A stretch of 64,000 bases of DNA from Synechococcus sp. CC9311 (GTDB lineage: Bacteria > Cyanobacteriota > Cyanobacteriia > PCC-6307 > Cyanobiaceae): assembly GCF_000014585.1 (NCBI RefSeq), contig NC_008319.1, forward strand, positions 1,984,001-2,048,000. The letters run 5' to 3'. Both the position numbers and the translations under genes were made by a program. The notes below the pieces were generated by a model, which was not told where the DNA came from, made no database searches, and was given only the letters and a program-made list of their open reading frames with translations. Positions 39,230 through 49,378 of this stretch are shown one piece after another (positions within the stretch are counted from its first letter, which is position 1; every line of letters starts with the position of its first letter).

Positions 39230-39264
39230 ATGACCTTCTTGGTTTTACAAGGGGGTCATTTTTT
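39230..39264 (+). terminator. Intrinsic terminator of the antenna gene
   Basis: ATGACCTTCTTG pairs with CAAGGGGGTCAT (two G-T pairs) around a six-base loop, followed by a T run. It starts 26 bases after the antenna stop codon and indicates a single-gene transcript end. Confidence 0.88.
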
Positions 39265-39405
39265 ATTGACTCAAGTCAGAGAAAGGCCTAATAGTCTCTC
39301 AAGATGAAGGGGTTTCCTGTTCACATCAACAACGTCTAAAAGAGTTCAGCTCACTTGAGATCAGCCCTTCTATTGCACAGAAGAGGGCAATCAAGACCCT
39401 TGTTT

Positions 39406-39843
39406 CTACAGAGGCTTGATGTACAACCAATCCCCCTTCCTATCCCCATCCCTCCGTTGGAACAGTGACGTCTCAGTCATCACATTGCGTTGACCAGCCA
39501 ACCCAAATGTTGCTTCAAACGTCACCGTGCCTTGAAGATCATCCACTCCGCCAGCCTCCACGGATTTGATCTTCAGTGCCAACCAACGCACATCGTGGCA
39601 ATTCTTCCGCAACTCCTTGCGACGTTGCGCCAAAGACGTTGCTGTGTCGGGATGTGTTTCTATCAAATAATCAACTTCAGCGAACGCAAAAGCCGAATAA
39701 CGCGAACGCATCAACTGTTCAGCAGTGATCGCCCATCGCTCCCCACGATGCAGAGGTTCGCAACAGCTGTCGTAACTCATTCCACTCAAGCAAGGGCATG
39801 GCTCTGTACTTTTCAATGCTCCGAAACCAGTAGCTCTTACCAT
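39406..39843 (-). CDS. YchJ-family SEC-C protein
   Basis: A 145-residue protein with an N-terminal SEC-C zinc motif (CPCLSGMSYDSCCEP, four Cys) and the YchJ body (AEQLMRSRYSAFAFAEVDYLIETHPDT, then a beta-rich end). The family (UPF0225) has no firm role; SEC-C motifs bind zinc and occur in SecA and other proteins. Its start overlaps the DUF3326 gene by seven bases and it is the last gene of a five-gene operon. Confidence 0.85.
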   Translation of the reverse strand: MVRATGFGALKSTEPCPCLSGMSYDSCCEPLHRGERWAITAEQLMRSRYSAFAFAEVDYLIETHPDTATSLAQRRKELRKNCHDVRWLALKIKSVEAGGVDDLQGTVTFEATFGLAGQRNVMTETSLFQRRDGDRKGDWLYIKPL

Positions 39844-40913
39844 TGCTTGAGCTCCGTCAAGGCAGGCAAGGGTCGCATCAATGCGGATAAGGCGACACCT
39901 TCGCGTAGAGCTAGCACCAATCCAGCCGCCTCCAGATAAGAGCCTGCTTTCAACACTTCAGATCCCACACCAAGAGCTGTTGACGTGACCTCCAGCACGG
40001 ACGGATTGACAACACTGATCACAGGAACCCTGCGCTCAAGACAAGCCAACACCGCTTCTCCACCGAGAGCACCCTCTGGGACAACCAACACTCCCAAATC
40101 ATCAGCGACAAGATCACTTGGGTTGGCAGCTGCACGCTGGATCAACGCTGGTGCCTGACTTAAACCCACCAACACGCACGCCAAAAAGGTGTAACCCAAC
40201 TCTTCCGCTGCAGCACGAGGATCCAACTGCAGATCCAGCGACAACGGCGACAAGGCCGGTGCATGGGCGCAGGGTATCTGCAGGTGGCGCACCAGTAGAT
40301 GGCTGATCACTGCTTCGGCGCCCGCCAAGGCATCCACACCACTGCCATGGCGGTAGGCATCCAAAGCCTCACTTCCCTGATCGTCGGGGAAGCGAGCAAC
40401 CACCGCAATCGCCGATGCACCGTTGGCTTTTAAGCGTTCACCTGCCCGCAATAGGGAATCGGGGCGCTCAAGGGTGCCCCAACTCGCCCCGCTCTGGCCT
40501 AGTCCCAAATGCACACCTAAGGGCACATCGCTAGTCACCACAGGGCCAATTTCAATGCCCAGCGTTGCTCTACAACCATCGGCTACCTGCAGGTGGCGTT
40601 GACGCAACTCAGGTTCGATACCGGCATCCAGAAGCAAGCCAATCCGCTGCTGGCGCACAGATCGCAGCGCCCAATCGCCGGTAGCAAAGCGGTCGAGTCC
40701 ATAGCCCTCCACATAGTGAATGCGTGGATCTTTCCAATACAGAGAAGCCCCATTCATCACGTTGGGATGGGTGATCAAACACCCGGAGGCGGCAGCCAAA
40801 AGCCTGGCACTCGGTAGCGCATCGCCGGCATACCCGCCGATCGCACAACCAATCCCCGTTGGGATCAGCATCAACGTGGGCAGGGGAGATCCCAAGGCAA
40901 GCCCCTCACTCAC
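39837..40913 (-). CDS. DUF3326 family protein
   Basis: A 358-residue protein with the DUF3326 traits: PTGIGCAIGGYAGDALPSARLLAAA near the start, HPNVMNGASLYW near 49, and VVARFPDD and LVVPEGALGGEAVLACL blocks later. The family is common in cyanobacteria and plants and has no known function. GTG start; it overlaps the upstream 62-codon gene by four bases (GTGA). Confidence 0.85.
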   Translation of the reverse strand: MSEGLALGSPLPTLMLIPTGIGCAIGGYAGDALPSARLLAAASGCLITHPNVMNGASLYWKDPRIHYVEGYGLDRFATGDWALRSVRQQRIGLLLDAGIEPELRQRHLQVADGCRATLGIEIGPVVTSDVPLGVHLGLGQSGASWGTLERPDSLLRAGERLKANGASAIAVVARFPDDQGSEALDAYRHGSGVDALAGAEAVISHLLVRHLQIPCAHAPALSPLSLDLQLDPRAAAEELGYTFLACVLVGLSQAPALIQRAAANPSDLVADDLGVLVVPEGALGGEAVLACLERRVPVISVVNPSVLEVTSTALGVGSEVLKAGSYLEAAGLVLALREGVALSALMRPLPALTELKQW

Positions 40914-41098
40914 TCGATCAACACCGCTTCAATCTGCAAGACAGCACCCCGTTCCTGCCCTGAATGATTGACAGCGGTAATAGCCCAGCGCAGGGGGGCA
41001 CCATGAAGGCACAATTGATCTTTCACCCAAGCGCGCAAATCAGACGCCTTTAGATCTTTCGGCCAAGGCAAAGTCAACGTTTTCGACGCCAAGCTCAT
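40910..41098 (-). CDS. Small conserved protein, 62 aa
   Basis: A short, mostly beta-like protein (MSLASKTLTLPWPKDLKASD, then WAITAVNHSGQERGAVLQIEAVLIE). I do not know a family name. It overlaps both neighbours by four bases, so it is translated as part of the ferredoxin-DUF3326 operon. The tight coupling supports it as real. Confidence 0.65.
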   Translation of the reverse strand: MSLASKTLTLPWPKDLKASDLRAWVKDQLCLHGAPLRWAITAVNHSGQERGAVLQIEAVLIE

Positions 41099-41436
41099 TT
41101 CTGGTACTGACCAAACTGAGCTTCGTAGAGTGCATCCTCTTGACCCGCTAGAAGCCGCAGATCAGAACAAGGGAAGGCAACGCAAAGCAAGGTGAACCCT
41201 TCAGCGCGTAGGTCTTCCTTGACACCCATCGCATCCGGTTGCTCCACTGCTCCGCTTTTCAGACGAGCAGCACAGGTCGTGCAAACGCCTGAACAGCAAG
41301 AACTCGGAAGCATGACCCCGGCTTCTTCCGCAGCCGCCAACACGGTTTGATCAGAACGACAGGAAAAGCTGTGTTCAACAGCATCCACTTCGATGCTGAC
41401 GTTGTAAGTGACAGCAACACTGGCGTGATCGCTCAT
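41095..41436 (-). CDS. Plant-type [2Fe-2S] ferredoxin
   Basis: From the chosen ATG (MSDHASVAVTYNVSIEVD) the protein has 113 residues. The cluster cysteines lie in SSCCSGVCTTCAARLKSG plus the later LLC, giving the Cx4Cx2Cx~30C pattern. The C-terminal extension differs from PetF, so it is likely a specialised ferredoxin. It lies 31 bases after the 2OG oxygenase gene and could be its or another operon member's electron donor; that is inferred. Confidence 0.86.
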   Translation of the reverse strand: MSDHASVAVTYNVSIEVDAVEHSFSCRSDQTVLAAAEEAGVMLPSSCCSGVCTTCAARLKSGAVEQPDAMGVKEDLRAEGFTLLCVAFPCSDLRLLAGQEDALYEAQFGQYQK

Positions 41437-41467
41437 CCTGAAAGAAAAGCCTTGGTCATTCATCTTC

Positions 41468-42190
41468 TCAGGGCAACAGTCCCTCTGACCTCAGATCTGC
41501 GCAAAGACTCCATTGAGAAGGATGGGGGGCTAGGTATTCCGGTGGGTTTCCCTGCTCAGGGGCGGTGAGAACAAAGTCGAAACTGATCGAGCAGCGGAGC
41601 GATTCAGGATCACCATTCGCCAACACGCTGTGGTCAAGCCGGGAAGGGAACAAAACCAGCAGTCCACCCTCTGGAGCCAAGTCCCAGGTTTCCGCATTAA
41701 AAGGGTGATCTTTAGCAATCGGCCCCCCATGGCCAGCGGCAAGCCCCGACACGAGTTCATTGCTTTGCAGTGGGGAATGAACACGAAGCACACCCTCCTC
41801 ACCCGAACCATCCCCAGTGAGATACAACACCGCACTGAGATGGGCATTGGGATGGTGATGGCGTCCCACGAGCTGATCCCAGTCGCTCAGCACAGGCCAG
41901 CAGCGCTGAAGATGCAACGCCACTCGGCTGCAATCAAACCCAACCGCCCCCAAATAACGCATGGCCTGCTCTGCCACTTTTTGAACCAAGGGAGCAAACT
42001 CAGGTTGGCGATGCAACTGCCAAACACCGTTGATATCACCAGTCCAAGCGCATCCCTCACAGGGGTTACCCACCGCCTCACCCCTGAGAGCCAGCAGTGT
42101 CTGTAAATGCCCAGCAAGGTCAATCGGATCGATTGCCAGCTTGGTTGTCGCCACAACCGTTGGGAAAAGCTGGTGAAGAGTCAAAGTCAT
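41468..42190 (-). CDS. 2OG-Fe(II) oxygenase-like protein
   Basis: A 240-residue protein with the double-stranded beta-helix pattern of putative 2OG-Fe(II) oxygenases (TIGR02466 type): LHQLFPTVVATTKLA at the start, HHHPNAHLSAVLYLTG near 118 (first iron ligands), and FPSRLDHSVLANGDPESLRCSISFD near 186 (second His and the 2OG Arg). The substrate is unknown. It is the first gene after the atpG terminator and heads the ferredoxin operon. Confidence 0.82.
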   Translation of the reverse strand: MTLTLHQLFPTVVATTKLAIDPIDLAGHLQTLLALRGEAVGNPCEGCAWTGDINGVWQLHRQPEFAPLVQKVAEQAMRYLGAVGFDCSRVALHLQRCWPVLSDWDQLVGRHHHPNAHLSAVLYLTGDGSGEEGVLRVHSPLQSNELVSGLAAGHGGPIAKDHPFNAETWDLAPEGGLLVLFPSRLDHSVLANGDPESLRCSISFDFVLTAPEQGNPPEYLAPHPSQWSLCADLRSEGLLP

Positions 42191-42199
42191 CTCTCCATT

Positions 42200-42223
42200 A
42201 AAAAAGCCGGCCCTTCGGCCGGC
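42200..42223 (-). terminator. Intrinsic terminator of the large atp operon
   Basis: On the minus strand GCCGGCC / GGCCGGC (42206-42212 and 42217-42223) with a four-base loop is followed by a T run (plus-strand A at 42200-42205). It lies 22 bases after the atpG stop. Confidence 0.93.
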
Positions 42224-42244
42224 AAAAGAATGGTGAAAAGAAAC

Positions 42245-43198
42245 CTAGGCGCCTGCAGCAGCTGAGCCACCAACCACTTCCAGGATTTCCTGGGTAATGG
42301 CTGCCTGACGCGCTTTGTTGTAGTCAAGGGTGAGCGTCTTGGCCAACTCCTTGGCATTGTCACTTGCATTGTTCATTGCAGTCATGCGACTTGCCAACTC
42401 GGAGGCTGCCGACTCCTGCAGCGAACGCAGGAGTTGATTTTGCAAATACAAAGGCAACAACGCATTCAACAATTGATCAGGACTTTGCTCAAACACGATG
42501 TCTGAAGGCAAAGCAGGTTGAGAATTCTCAGGTGCACTTCCTGCTTCCACAGATAGGCGACCTTCTTTTGTGGTAAGCCTGAAGATTTCATCATCTGCCT
42601 CAGCAATCCCTTGAGGGTCAAGAGGCAGAAGCGTTTGAACCACAGGCTTGCAGCTCACCAAATTAATGAACTTGGTGAAGATGATCTCAACTCGATCAGA
42701 AGTCTCAGACAGAAACTCAGCGAAAATCTCGCTAGCTATGGAACCAGCTTCATCAGCAGTAGGTACCTGCTCCAAGCCCGTAAAAGTAGCTTGAATTGGA
42801 TAATTACGGTTGGTGAAATAGCTGATTGCTTTGCGTCCAATCAACACAAGAGCGACTTTGTAACCCTGGCGTTGAAGCTCAGCAAAACGTTTCTCTGTGC
42901 GCTTGATGATATTGGAGTTGTAACCACCACAAAGACCACGGTCACCAGTAACGGCCATCAAGGTAATGGTTTGAACAGCACGCTGCTCCAACAGAGGAGC
43001 ATCAGCATCTTCAAAGCGCATGCGCGCTTGGAGATTTTCGAGAAGACGTGCGAGCCGATCGGCAAACGGACGGCTACGCAGCACTTGTTCTTGGGCACGA
43101 CGAACTTTGGCCGCAGCCACGAGGCGCATGGCCTCAGTGATCTTGCGGGTGTTCTTGACCGATTTAATCCGGTCCCGGATCTCTTTGAGATTTGCCAT
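42245..43198 (-). CDS. atpG: ATP synthase gamma subunit
   Basis: Gamma is the rotating central shaft of F1. The 317 residues start with [20 protein letters not shown] and end with the paired helix ([26 protein letters not shown] region). The [20 protein letters not shown] block is conserved. The length fits the cyanobacterial form, which has an extra insertion linked to light/dark control; the regulatory cysteine pair of chloroplasts is not evident. Last gene of the operon. Confidence 0.95.
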   Translation of the reverse strand: MANLKEIRDRIKSVKNTRKITEAMRLVAAAKVRRAQEQVLRSRPFADRLARLLENLQARMRFEDADAPLLEQRAVQTITLMAVTGDRGLCGGYNSNIIKRTEKRFAELQRQGYKVALVLIGRKAISYFTNRNYPIQATFTGLEQVPTADEAGSIASEIFAEFLSETSDRVEIIFTKFINLVSCKPVVQTLLPLDPQGIAEADDEIFRLTTKEGRLSVEAGSAPENSQPALPSDIVFEQSPDQLLNALLPLYLQNQLLRSLQESAASELASRMTAMNNASDNAKELAKTLTLDYNKARQAAITQEILEVVGGSAAAGA

Positions 43199-43209
43199 GG
43201 CTTAAGCCC

Positions 43210-44784
<1,575 letters not shown>

Positions 44785-44789
44785 TTAGC

Positions 44790-45338
44790 TCAGCTCGCCT
44801 TAGCGAGTGCAAGACCAAGGCGTCGAACCTGACCGGAGAGGCTGGCATCGATCACCTGAGAACCGAGGTTGACGACAAAGCCACCAATCAACGATGGATC
44901 GACCTTGAGATCGATTTCAACAGCATTGGTTCCAGCCATTGACTGGACTTTGGTGGTCAATGCGGCCTGCTGTTCTTCAGTCAGCGGTTGAGCGGCGCGT
45001 ACATGCGCTAGAGCAATATTCCGAGACTCCCGATAGAGCTCGAGATAGCGCAAAAGCACCGCTTCAAGGGCCGGTAGTCGCTGGCGATCAGCCAAAACCT
45101 TGAGCAAGTTCATCAACGAAGGGGTGACTTGCTCTGAAAGAAGACTGGTTAAAGCTTTCTTCTTTGCCTCTGGCTCGAGAACAGGAGATGTCATTGCATC
45201 ACGAAGAGGCTCTGAACTTTCCCAAGCAGAAAGAAGGTCCTTGCACTGATTAGCGACTTCTTCTGATTCCTGACGGACGTCAGTGACCTGAAGCAGAGCG
45301 TCGGCGTAAGGGGTGGCTAGAGAATTTAGAAGAGGCAT
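44790..45338 (-). CDS. atpH: ATP synthase delta subunit
   Basis: Delta ties F1 to the peripheral stalk. The 182-residue protein has the family N-terminal six-helix bundle (LATPYADALLQVTDVRQ) and the C-terminal conserved end DPSLIGGFVVNLGSQVIDASLSGQV. It begins directly after atpF with no gap. Confidence 0.94.
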   Translation of the reverse strand: MPLLNSLATPYADALLQVTDVRQESEEVANQCKDLLSAWESSEPLRDAMTSPVLEPEAKKKALTSLLSEQVTPSLMNLLKVLADRQRLPALEAVLLRYLELYRESRNIALAHVRAAQPLTEEQQAALTTKVQSMAGTNAVEIDLKVDPSLIGGFVVNLGSQVIDASLSGQVRRLGLALAKAS

Positions 45339-45860
45339 TTAGACGTCCTCCAAGTTAGAAATAGAGGAGTCGATGAGCTTCGCTTGAGCCTTGCTGTCAA
45401 GGCGGTTGGGAAGTTCAGCCAAAGCCTTGTCGATAGCTGAAAGAGCCGCTTCACGACGGAGCTGCTCAGTGAGGCGAGCACCTTCTGCAGTGAGATCAGC
45501 CAAGGCATCTTGCTTGAGTGCAGCCATGGCCTGAATCGTTCTCTTTTCACCGTCAGCGCGAATCGCTTCAGCACGAGCTTGGCCATCAAGGCGGATTTTT
45601 TCAGCCTTTTGTTGAGCAGCCGAAAGCTCTTCTTGAGCTTTAGAGAGTTCAATTGTGGCCGTCTTCAAACGCTTTTCAGCATCTTGAAGATCCTTAAGGA
45701 TGGTTTCGCGTCTGCGCTCGAGCATCCCCCCCAGAAATCCTTTCAGAAACCAATACAAAACACCGATCACGATGACCAGGTTGATCAGATTGGTTTCAAA
45801 AAGATTGAGGTTGATTCCGAATCCACCCTCAGAAGCAATTAAAGGAAATAAAAGAGTCAT
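45339..45860 (-). CDS. atpF: ATP synthase b subunit
   Basis: The 173-residue peripheral-stalk subunit has one N-terminal membrane helix (NLINLVIVIGVLYWFLKGFLG) and a long charged coiled coil (RRRETILKDLQDAEKRLKTA). It overlaps atpF' by one base. Cyanobacteria use b and b' as a heterodimer. Confidence 0.94.
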   Translation of the reverse strand: MTLLFPLIASEGGFGINLNLFETNLINLVIVIGVLYWFLKGFLGGMLERRRETILKDLQDAEKRLKTATIELSKAQEELSAAQQKAEKIRLDGQARAEAIRADGEKRTIQAMAALKQDALADLTAEGARLTEQLRREAALSAIDKALAELPNRLDSKAQAKLIDSSISNLEDV

Positions 45861-46324
45861 CAGGCAGCTAGCAGTCGTTTAATGATCTGTGAGCTGAGTT
45901 GATCAACCTGAGCCATCAACTTTGCTTGGGCAGATTCACGTTGAGACTCAATTTCTTTACGAGCTTGTTCTCGAGTGCGATTAGCTTCAGTTTCCGCAGC
46001 AGCTAATGCCTCGCGGTAAAGAGAATCAACTTCCGTTTCTGCATCAACAATGGCTGATTGTGCAGCTTGTCTAGCGCCTCGTAGTTGATCTTGAAGGTCG
46101 GCCTCGAGTCGTCGAACTTGCTCAAGCTTTTGCTTGGCGTCAGCACGACTCGTATTGATATATCCCTCACGATCTTCCACGACCTTGCCAACTGGCCGGA
46201 AGAACAGAGAATTGAGCAGAAAGGTTAGGAGAACCACCTGAATAGCCATTAAAGGCAAGGTGGCATCGAGGTCAAAGAGACCTCCCTCCGGAACCGCCGC
46301 TTCAGCGAACAGAAGCCAGGTCAT
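45860..46324 (-). CDS. atpF': ATP synthase b' subunit
   Basis: A 154-residue second b-type subunit with an N-terminal membrane helix ([20 protein letters not shown]), the [14 protein letters not shown] segment and a long coiled coil. It is the b' partner typical of photosynthetic bacteria and is often called atpG in older cyanobacterial naming. It lies between atpE and atpF. Confidence 0.93.
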   Translation of the reverse strand: MTWLLFAEAAVPEGGLFDLDATLPLMAIQVVLLTFLLNSLFFRPVGKVVEDREGYINTSRADAKQKLEQVRRLEADLQDQLRGARQAAQSAIVDAETEVDSLYREALAAAETEANRTREQARKEIESQRESAQAKLMAQVDQLSSQIIKRLLAA

Positions 46325-46413
46325 GGAAGAGGTGAGCTGGAGATGAGCAAGGAATTACGTAGAGAGTTATACGGGGAGCGACCCTAAAAAAAGGGACGGC
46401 CCCCAACTCTGCA

Positions 46414-46698
<285 letters not shown>

Positions 46699-46827
46699 TT
46701 ATGAAGTGGGAGTTAGATCACCCTGCGCAGGGACACCTTCACTGAGGAAAGTGGGCCCGAATGTTGATGGTCGGACCTGCGCGCAAAATTTTCTAGCAGA
46801 CGAGCCTTCGAAAAGGCCGTTGATCAA

Positions 46828-47553
46828 CTAATGCGCTTCGTGAAGACCTTCACCGATGTAGAAGGCCGCAAGAGTCGCAAAAATAAGAGCCTGAATAGCG
46901 CTGGTGAAGAGGCCGAGCAACATCACCGGAAGGGGAACAATCAGGGGCACCAGATAAACAAGCACACCTACTGCCAGTTCATCAGCAAGGATGTTTCCGA
47001 AAAGACGGAAAGAAAGAGACAGAGGCTTGGTAAATTCCTCGATGATCTTGAACGGGAGCATGATGGGGGTCGGCTCCACATACAGCTCGAAGAATCTCCA
47101 ACCCTTCTTGCTCAAACCGGCGTAGAAATAGGCCAGTGTCACAAGCAGAGCCATCGCCACCGTGGTGTTGATGTCTGCAGTTGGAGCACCAAGTTCTCCT
47201 TCTGGGAGTTCGATCACCTTCCAAGGAATCAGTGCGCCACCCCAGTTACTGACAAAAATGAACAGAAACAGGGTGCCGATGAACGGGAGCCATTCGCGGT
47301 AGTACTTCTCTCCGATCTGATCACGAGAGAGATCACGAATGTAATCCCACAAGAACTCAAGAAGGTTCTGCGCACCTTTTGGATCGCGACTAAGATTTTT
47401 AGTACCAACCAGCACAAAGGCCAGCAGGGCACCGATCAAAATCCAAGAGCTGAGGAAAATCTGGCCGTGCAGATTGAGGTTACCGATCTGCCAATACAGA
47501 TGGTGACCAACCTCCAGTTCGGCTAACGGCAGTGTGAAAGGCAGCAAAGCCAT
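46828..47553 (-). CDS. atpB: ATP synthase a subunit
   Basis: The 241-residue membrane subunit that forms the proton half-channels with the c ring. It has about five helices and the conserved [21 protein letters not shown] block with the essential arginine, plus [23 protein letters not shown] at the end. It lies 25 bases after atp1. Confidence 0.96.
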   Translation of the reverse strand: MALLPFTLPLAELEVGHHLYWQIGNLNLHGQIFLSSWILIGALLAFVLVGTKNLSRDPKGAQNLLEFLWDYIRDLSRDQIGEKYYREWLPFIGTLFLFIFVSNWGGALIPWKVIELPEGELGAPTADINTTVAMALLVTLAYFYAGLSKKGWRFFELYVEPTPIMLPFKIIEEFTKPLSLSFRLFGNILADELAVGVLVYLVPLIVPLPVMLLGLFTSAIQALIFATLAAFYIGEGLHEAH

Positions 47554-47578
47554 GAATGCAGAAGAGGGATGCGCGAGA

Positions 47579-48004
47579 TCAGCCGTCGAAAACGGTCTGA
47601 AGAATCAAGGCGGGCTTGTACAGGAGAAAACCTACAAATGCAGGTAAGAGGTCGAGTTGGGGGAATCGAGCTGCCGAAACGATGAGGACAATCGGAACAA
47701 CGAGCTGAAAACGACCAACTTGACGGGAACCTCCACCGAGCCGGGCCACGCTGCGGGCGAGTAGACGCAAGTAAAAAAGACCAGCGACAGCTCCAACAAG
47801 CAGGCTTCTGGCAACAAAAAGATCGAAGTAAAACGAAGCGAACAAAATCGCAACGACAGACACGATCACTGTGGCCAGCAACAAACGCACTTGAAGCCGA
47901 GCGAAAGACTCCATTCCATTTCCAGCCGGGTTATTAACCGCAGCTGAATCTGAGGAGGGCAAGGCTTGCAAAGTGCGCCTGAGAAAGCGGGCGGAATCTA
48001 TCAC
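47579..48004 (-). CDS. atp1: ATP synthase protein I (Atp1)
   Basis: A 141-residue membrane protein with four helices (about 40-60, 62-85, 98-118, 120-138), the usual first member of cyanobacterial atp operons. It helps assembly of the c ring in some bacteria. GTG start; it overlaps the upstream methyltransferase stop by four bases (GTGA). Confidence 0.82.
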   Translation of the reverse strand: MIDSARFLRRTLQALPSSDSAAVNNPAGNGMESFARLQVRLLLATVIVSVVAILFASFYFDLFVARSLLVGAVAGLFYLRLLARSVARLGGGSRQVGRFQLVVPIVLIVSAARFPQLDLLPAFVGFLLYKPALILQTVFDG

Positions 48005-49221
48005 GTGATTCCACTAAACAACCCATCATCGGCTTCGAGCAAAAGCAATTTTTTGCTCATGAGCTCTCTGGCTAAAGAGGCAGTTGTGTGGTCTCCACTA
48101 AGGATTCCTAGTGGAACGTTGGGGTTTTCATCCACTAGACGGAGCAAGCTCAATTCCTCATCTGAAAGGGAGATGGGTTCGAGATCTGGACCCAGCATGC
48201 TTTTGGAAGGCCACCCCCACAGACATGACTGGCGTCGACCACACGCTTGAAGCAGCGTTTCATCGTTCTCCCAGCACAAAGGATGAACAGGTTGAGCACT
48301 CACAAAAAACTCAAAGTGACTGATATCAGGGTCGAGCTGCTCAACAAGTGCCCATTGGTCTGATGGCGGTAAAGATTGCGCTCTTGATAGCAAGTCACCC
48401 TTGAGCAATCGAGCTGGGTCCCAGACAGAAGGGTTCGAAAACCCAGCGAAGTAAAGGCCTGATGACTTAATTAAAGCCATCAACCTTTCGAGGTCATAAC
48501 TGGTTTCTTGAGGATGCAAATACATGTCGGCAAAGTTGGCATCCGCATGGGTGTCAATCGCCCAACGTTGTTCGTGGATACGGCGCAAACGATTGGTCTC
48601 AGGCAATTCAGACAACAGCTCACGCCCCAACCTCAAGCCGTCCGCACCTATCCCCGCTTCCAAAAGCGCCAGGGCTTGCTGCGTACGGTGAATTTCCCAA
48701 CGGCCAGCATCGGCATACAAAAACAGATGCAAAAGTCCATGAGGGGCTAGACGCTGTCCAAGCGCTTTCAATCCAGCCAGCGGGTCGCGCAGGTGATGCA
48801 AAACACCTACTGAGTTGATGTAATCAAAACAACCTTCATCGTCAAGGTCCAACAGGCTTCGTTGTTCCTGACGCAGGGATCGAACCTGTTCAGCGCCGCC
48901 TGAACGACGCAAGCGCTCTCGTGCCACGTCGAGTGCTCCCGCACTGATATCCACGGCCAAAATCTCCGCCCCTGGATTGAGATGGCAGAGATAGTCCGTA
49001 CTGACGCCAGTGCCACACCCCGCATCAAGAATTCGAATCGGACCAAGGTTTGAATCCCGCGATTCAAGTCCTCCTCGCACAACAGCGAGCACGCTGTCGT
49101 GGCACCAGCGCCAGTTGTATCCAGGGGGAGGGCCGTCTTGAAGGGGGTCTCCTGGATAGGGAAAGCGGTCATAAAAAGCGCTCACCACAGGAGTCGCTAC
49201 ATCCGAGGGAGGAGTGTTCAT
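48001..49221 (-). CDS. Class I SAM-dependent methyltransferase
   Basis: A 406-residue protein. After YDRFPYPGDPLQDGPPPGYNW it shows SAM motif I ILDAGCGTGVSTDYL near residue 64, motif II EILAVDISAGALDVA, and VLHHLRDPLAGLKAL near 138. A C-terminal domain of about 150 residues is family-specific. Similar cyanobacterial proteins are annotated only as methyltransferases. It overlaps atp1 by four bases, which may link its expression with the atp operon. It is divergent from apcE. Confidence 0.84.
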   Translation of the reverse strand: MNTPPSDVATPVVSAFYDRFPYPGDPLQDGPPPGYNWRWCHDSVLAVVRGGLESRDSNLGPIRILDAGCGTGVSTDYLCHLNPGAEILAVDISAGALDVARERLRRSGGAEQVRSLRQEQRSLLDLDDEGCFDYINSVGVLHHLRDPLAGLKALGQRLAPHGLLHLFLYADAGRWEIHRTQQALALLEAGIGADGLRLGRELLSELPETNRLRRIHEQRWAIDTHADANFADMYLHPQETSYDLERLMALIKSSGLYFAGFSNPSVWDPARLLKGDLLSRAQSLPPSDQWALVEQLDPDISHFEFFVSAQPVHPLCWENDETLLQACGRRQSCLWGWPSKSMLGPDLEPISLSDEELSLLRLVDENPNVPLGILSGDHTTASLARELMSKKLLLLEADDGLFSGIT

Positions 49222-49378
49222 AAAGCCGCCAATTCTGGAAGGAGTCGTTCAAGGGAGCATTTCACGGGAGCTCGCCCTTGCACCCAAAACCTCATCAGAG
49301 CTGCAAACATTTGTTCATGGCTGCCCAGAACCCTGAGAGATGGGCCGTAACCTGACGCAATCCGGCTTGCTCTCGTTC

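Noticed and set aside
46831-47526. 231-codon plus-strand frame opposite atpB
   Set aside because: It lies wholly opposite the conserved ATP synthase a subunit gene and shows no family pattern.
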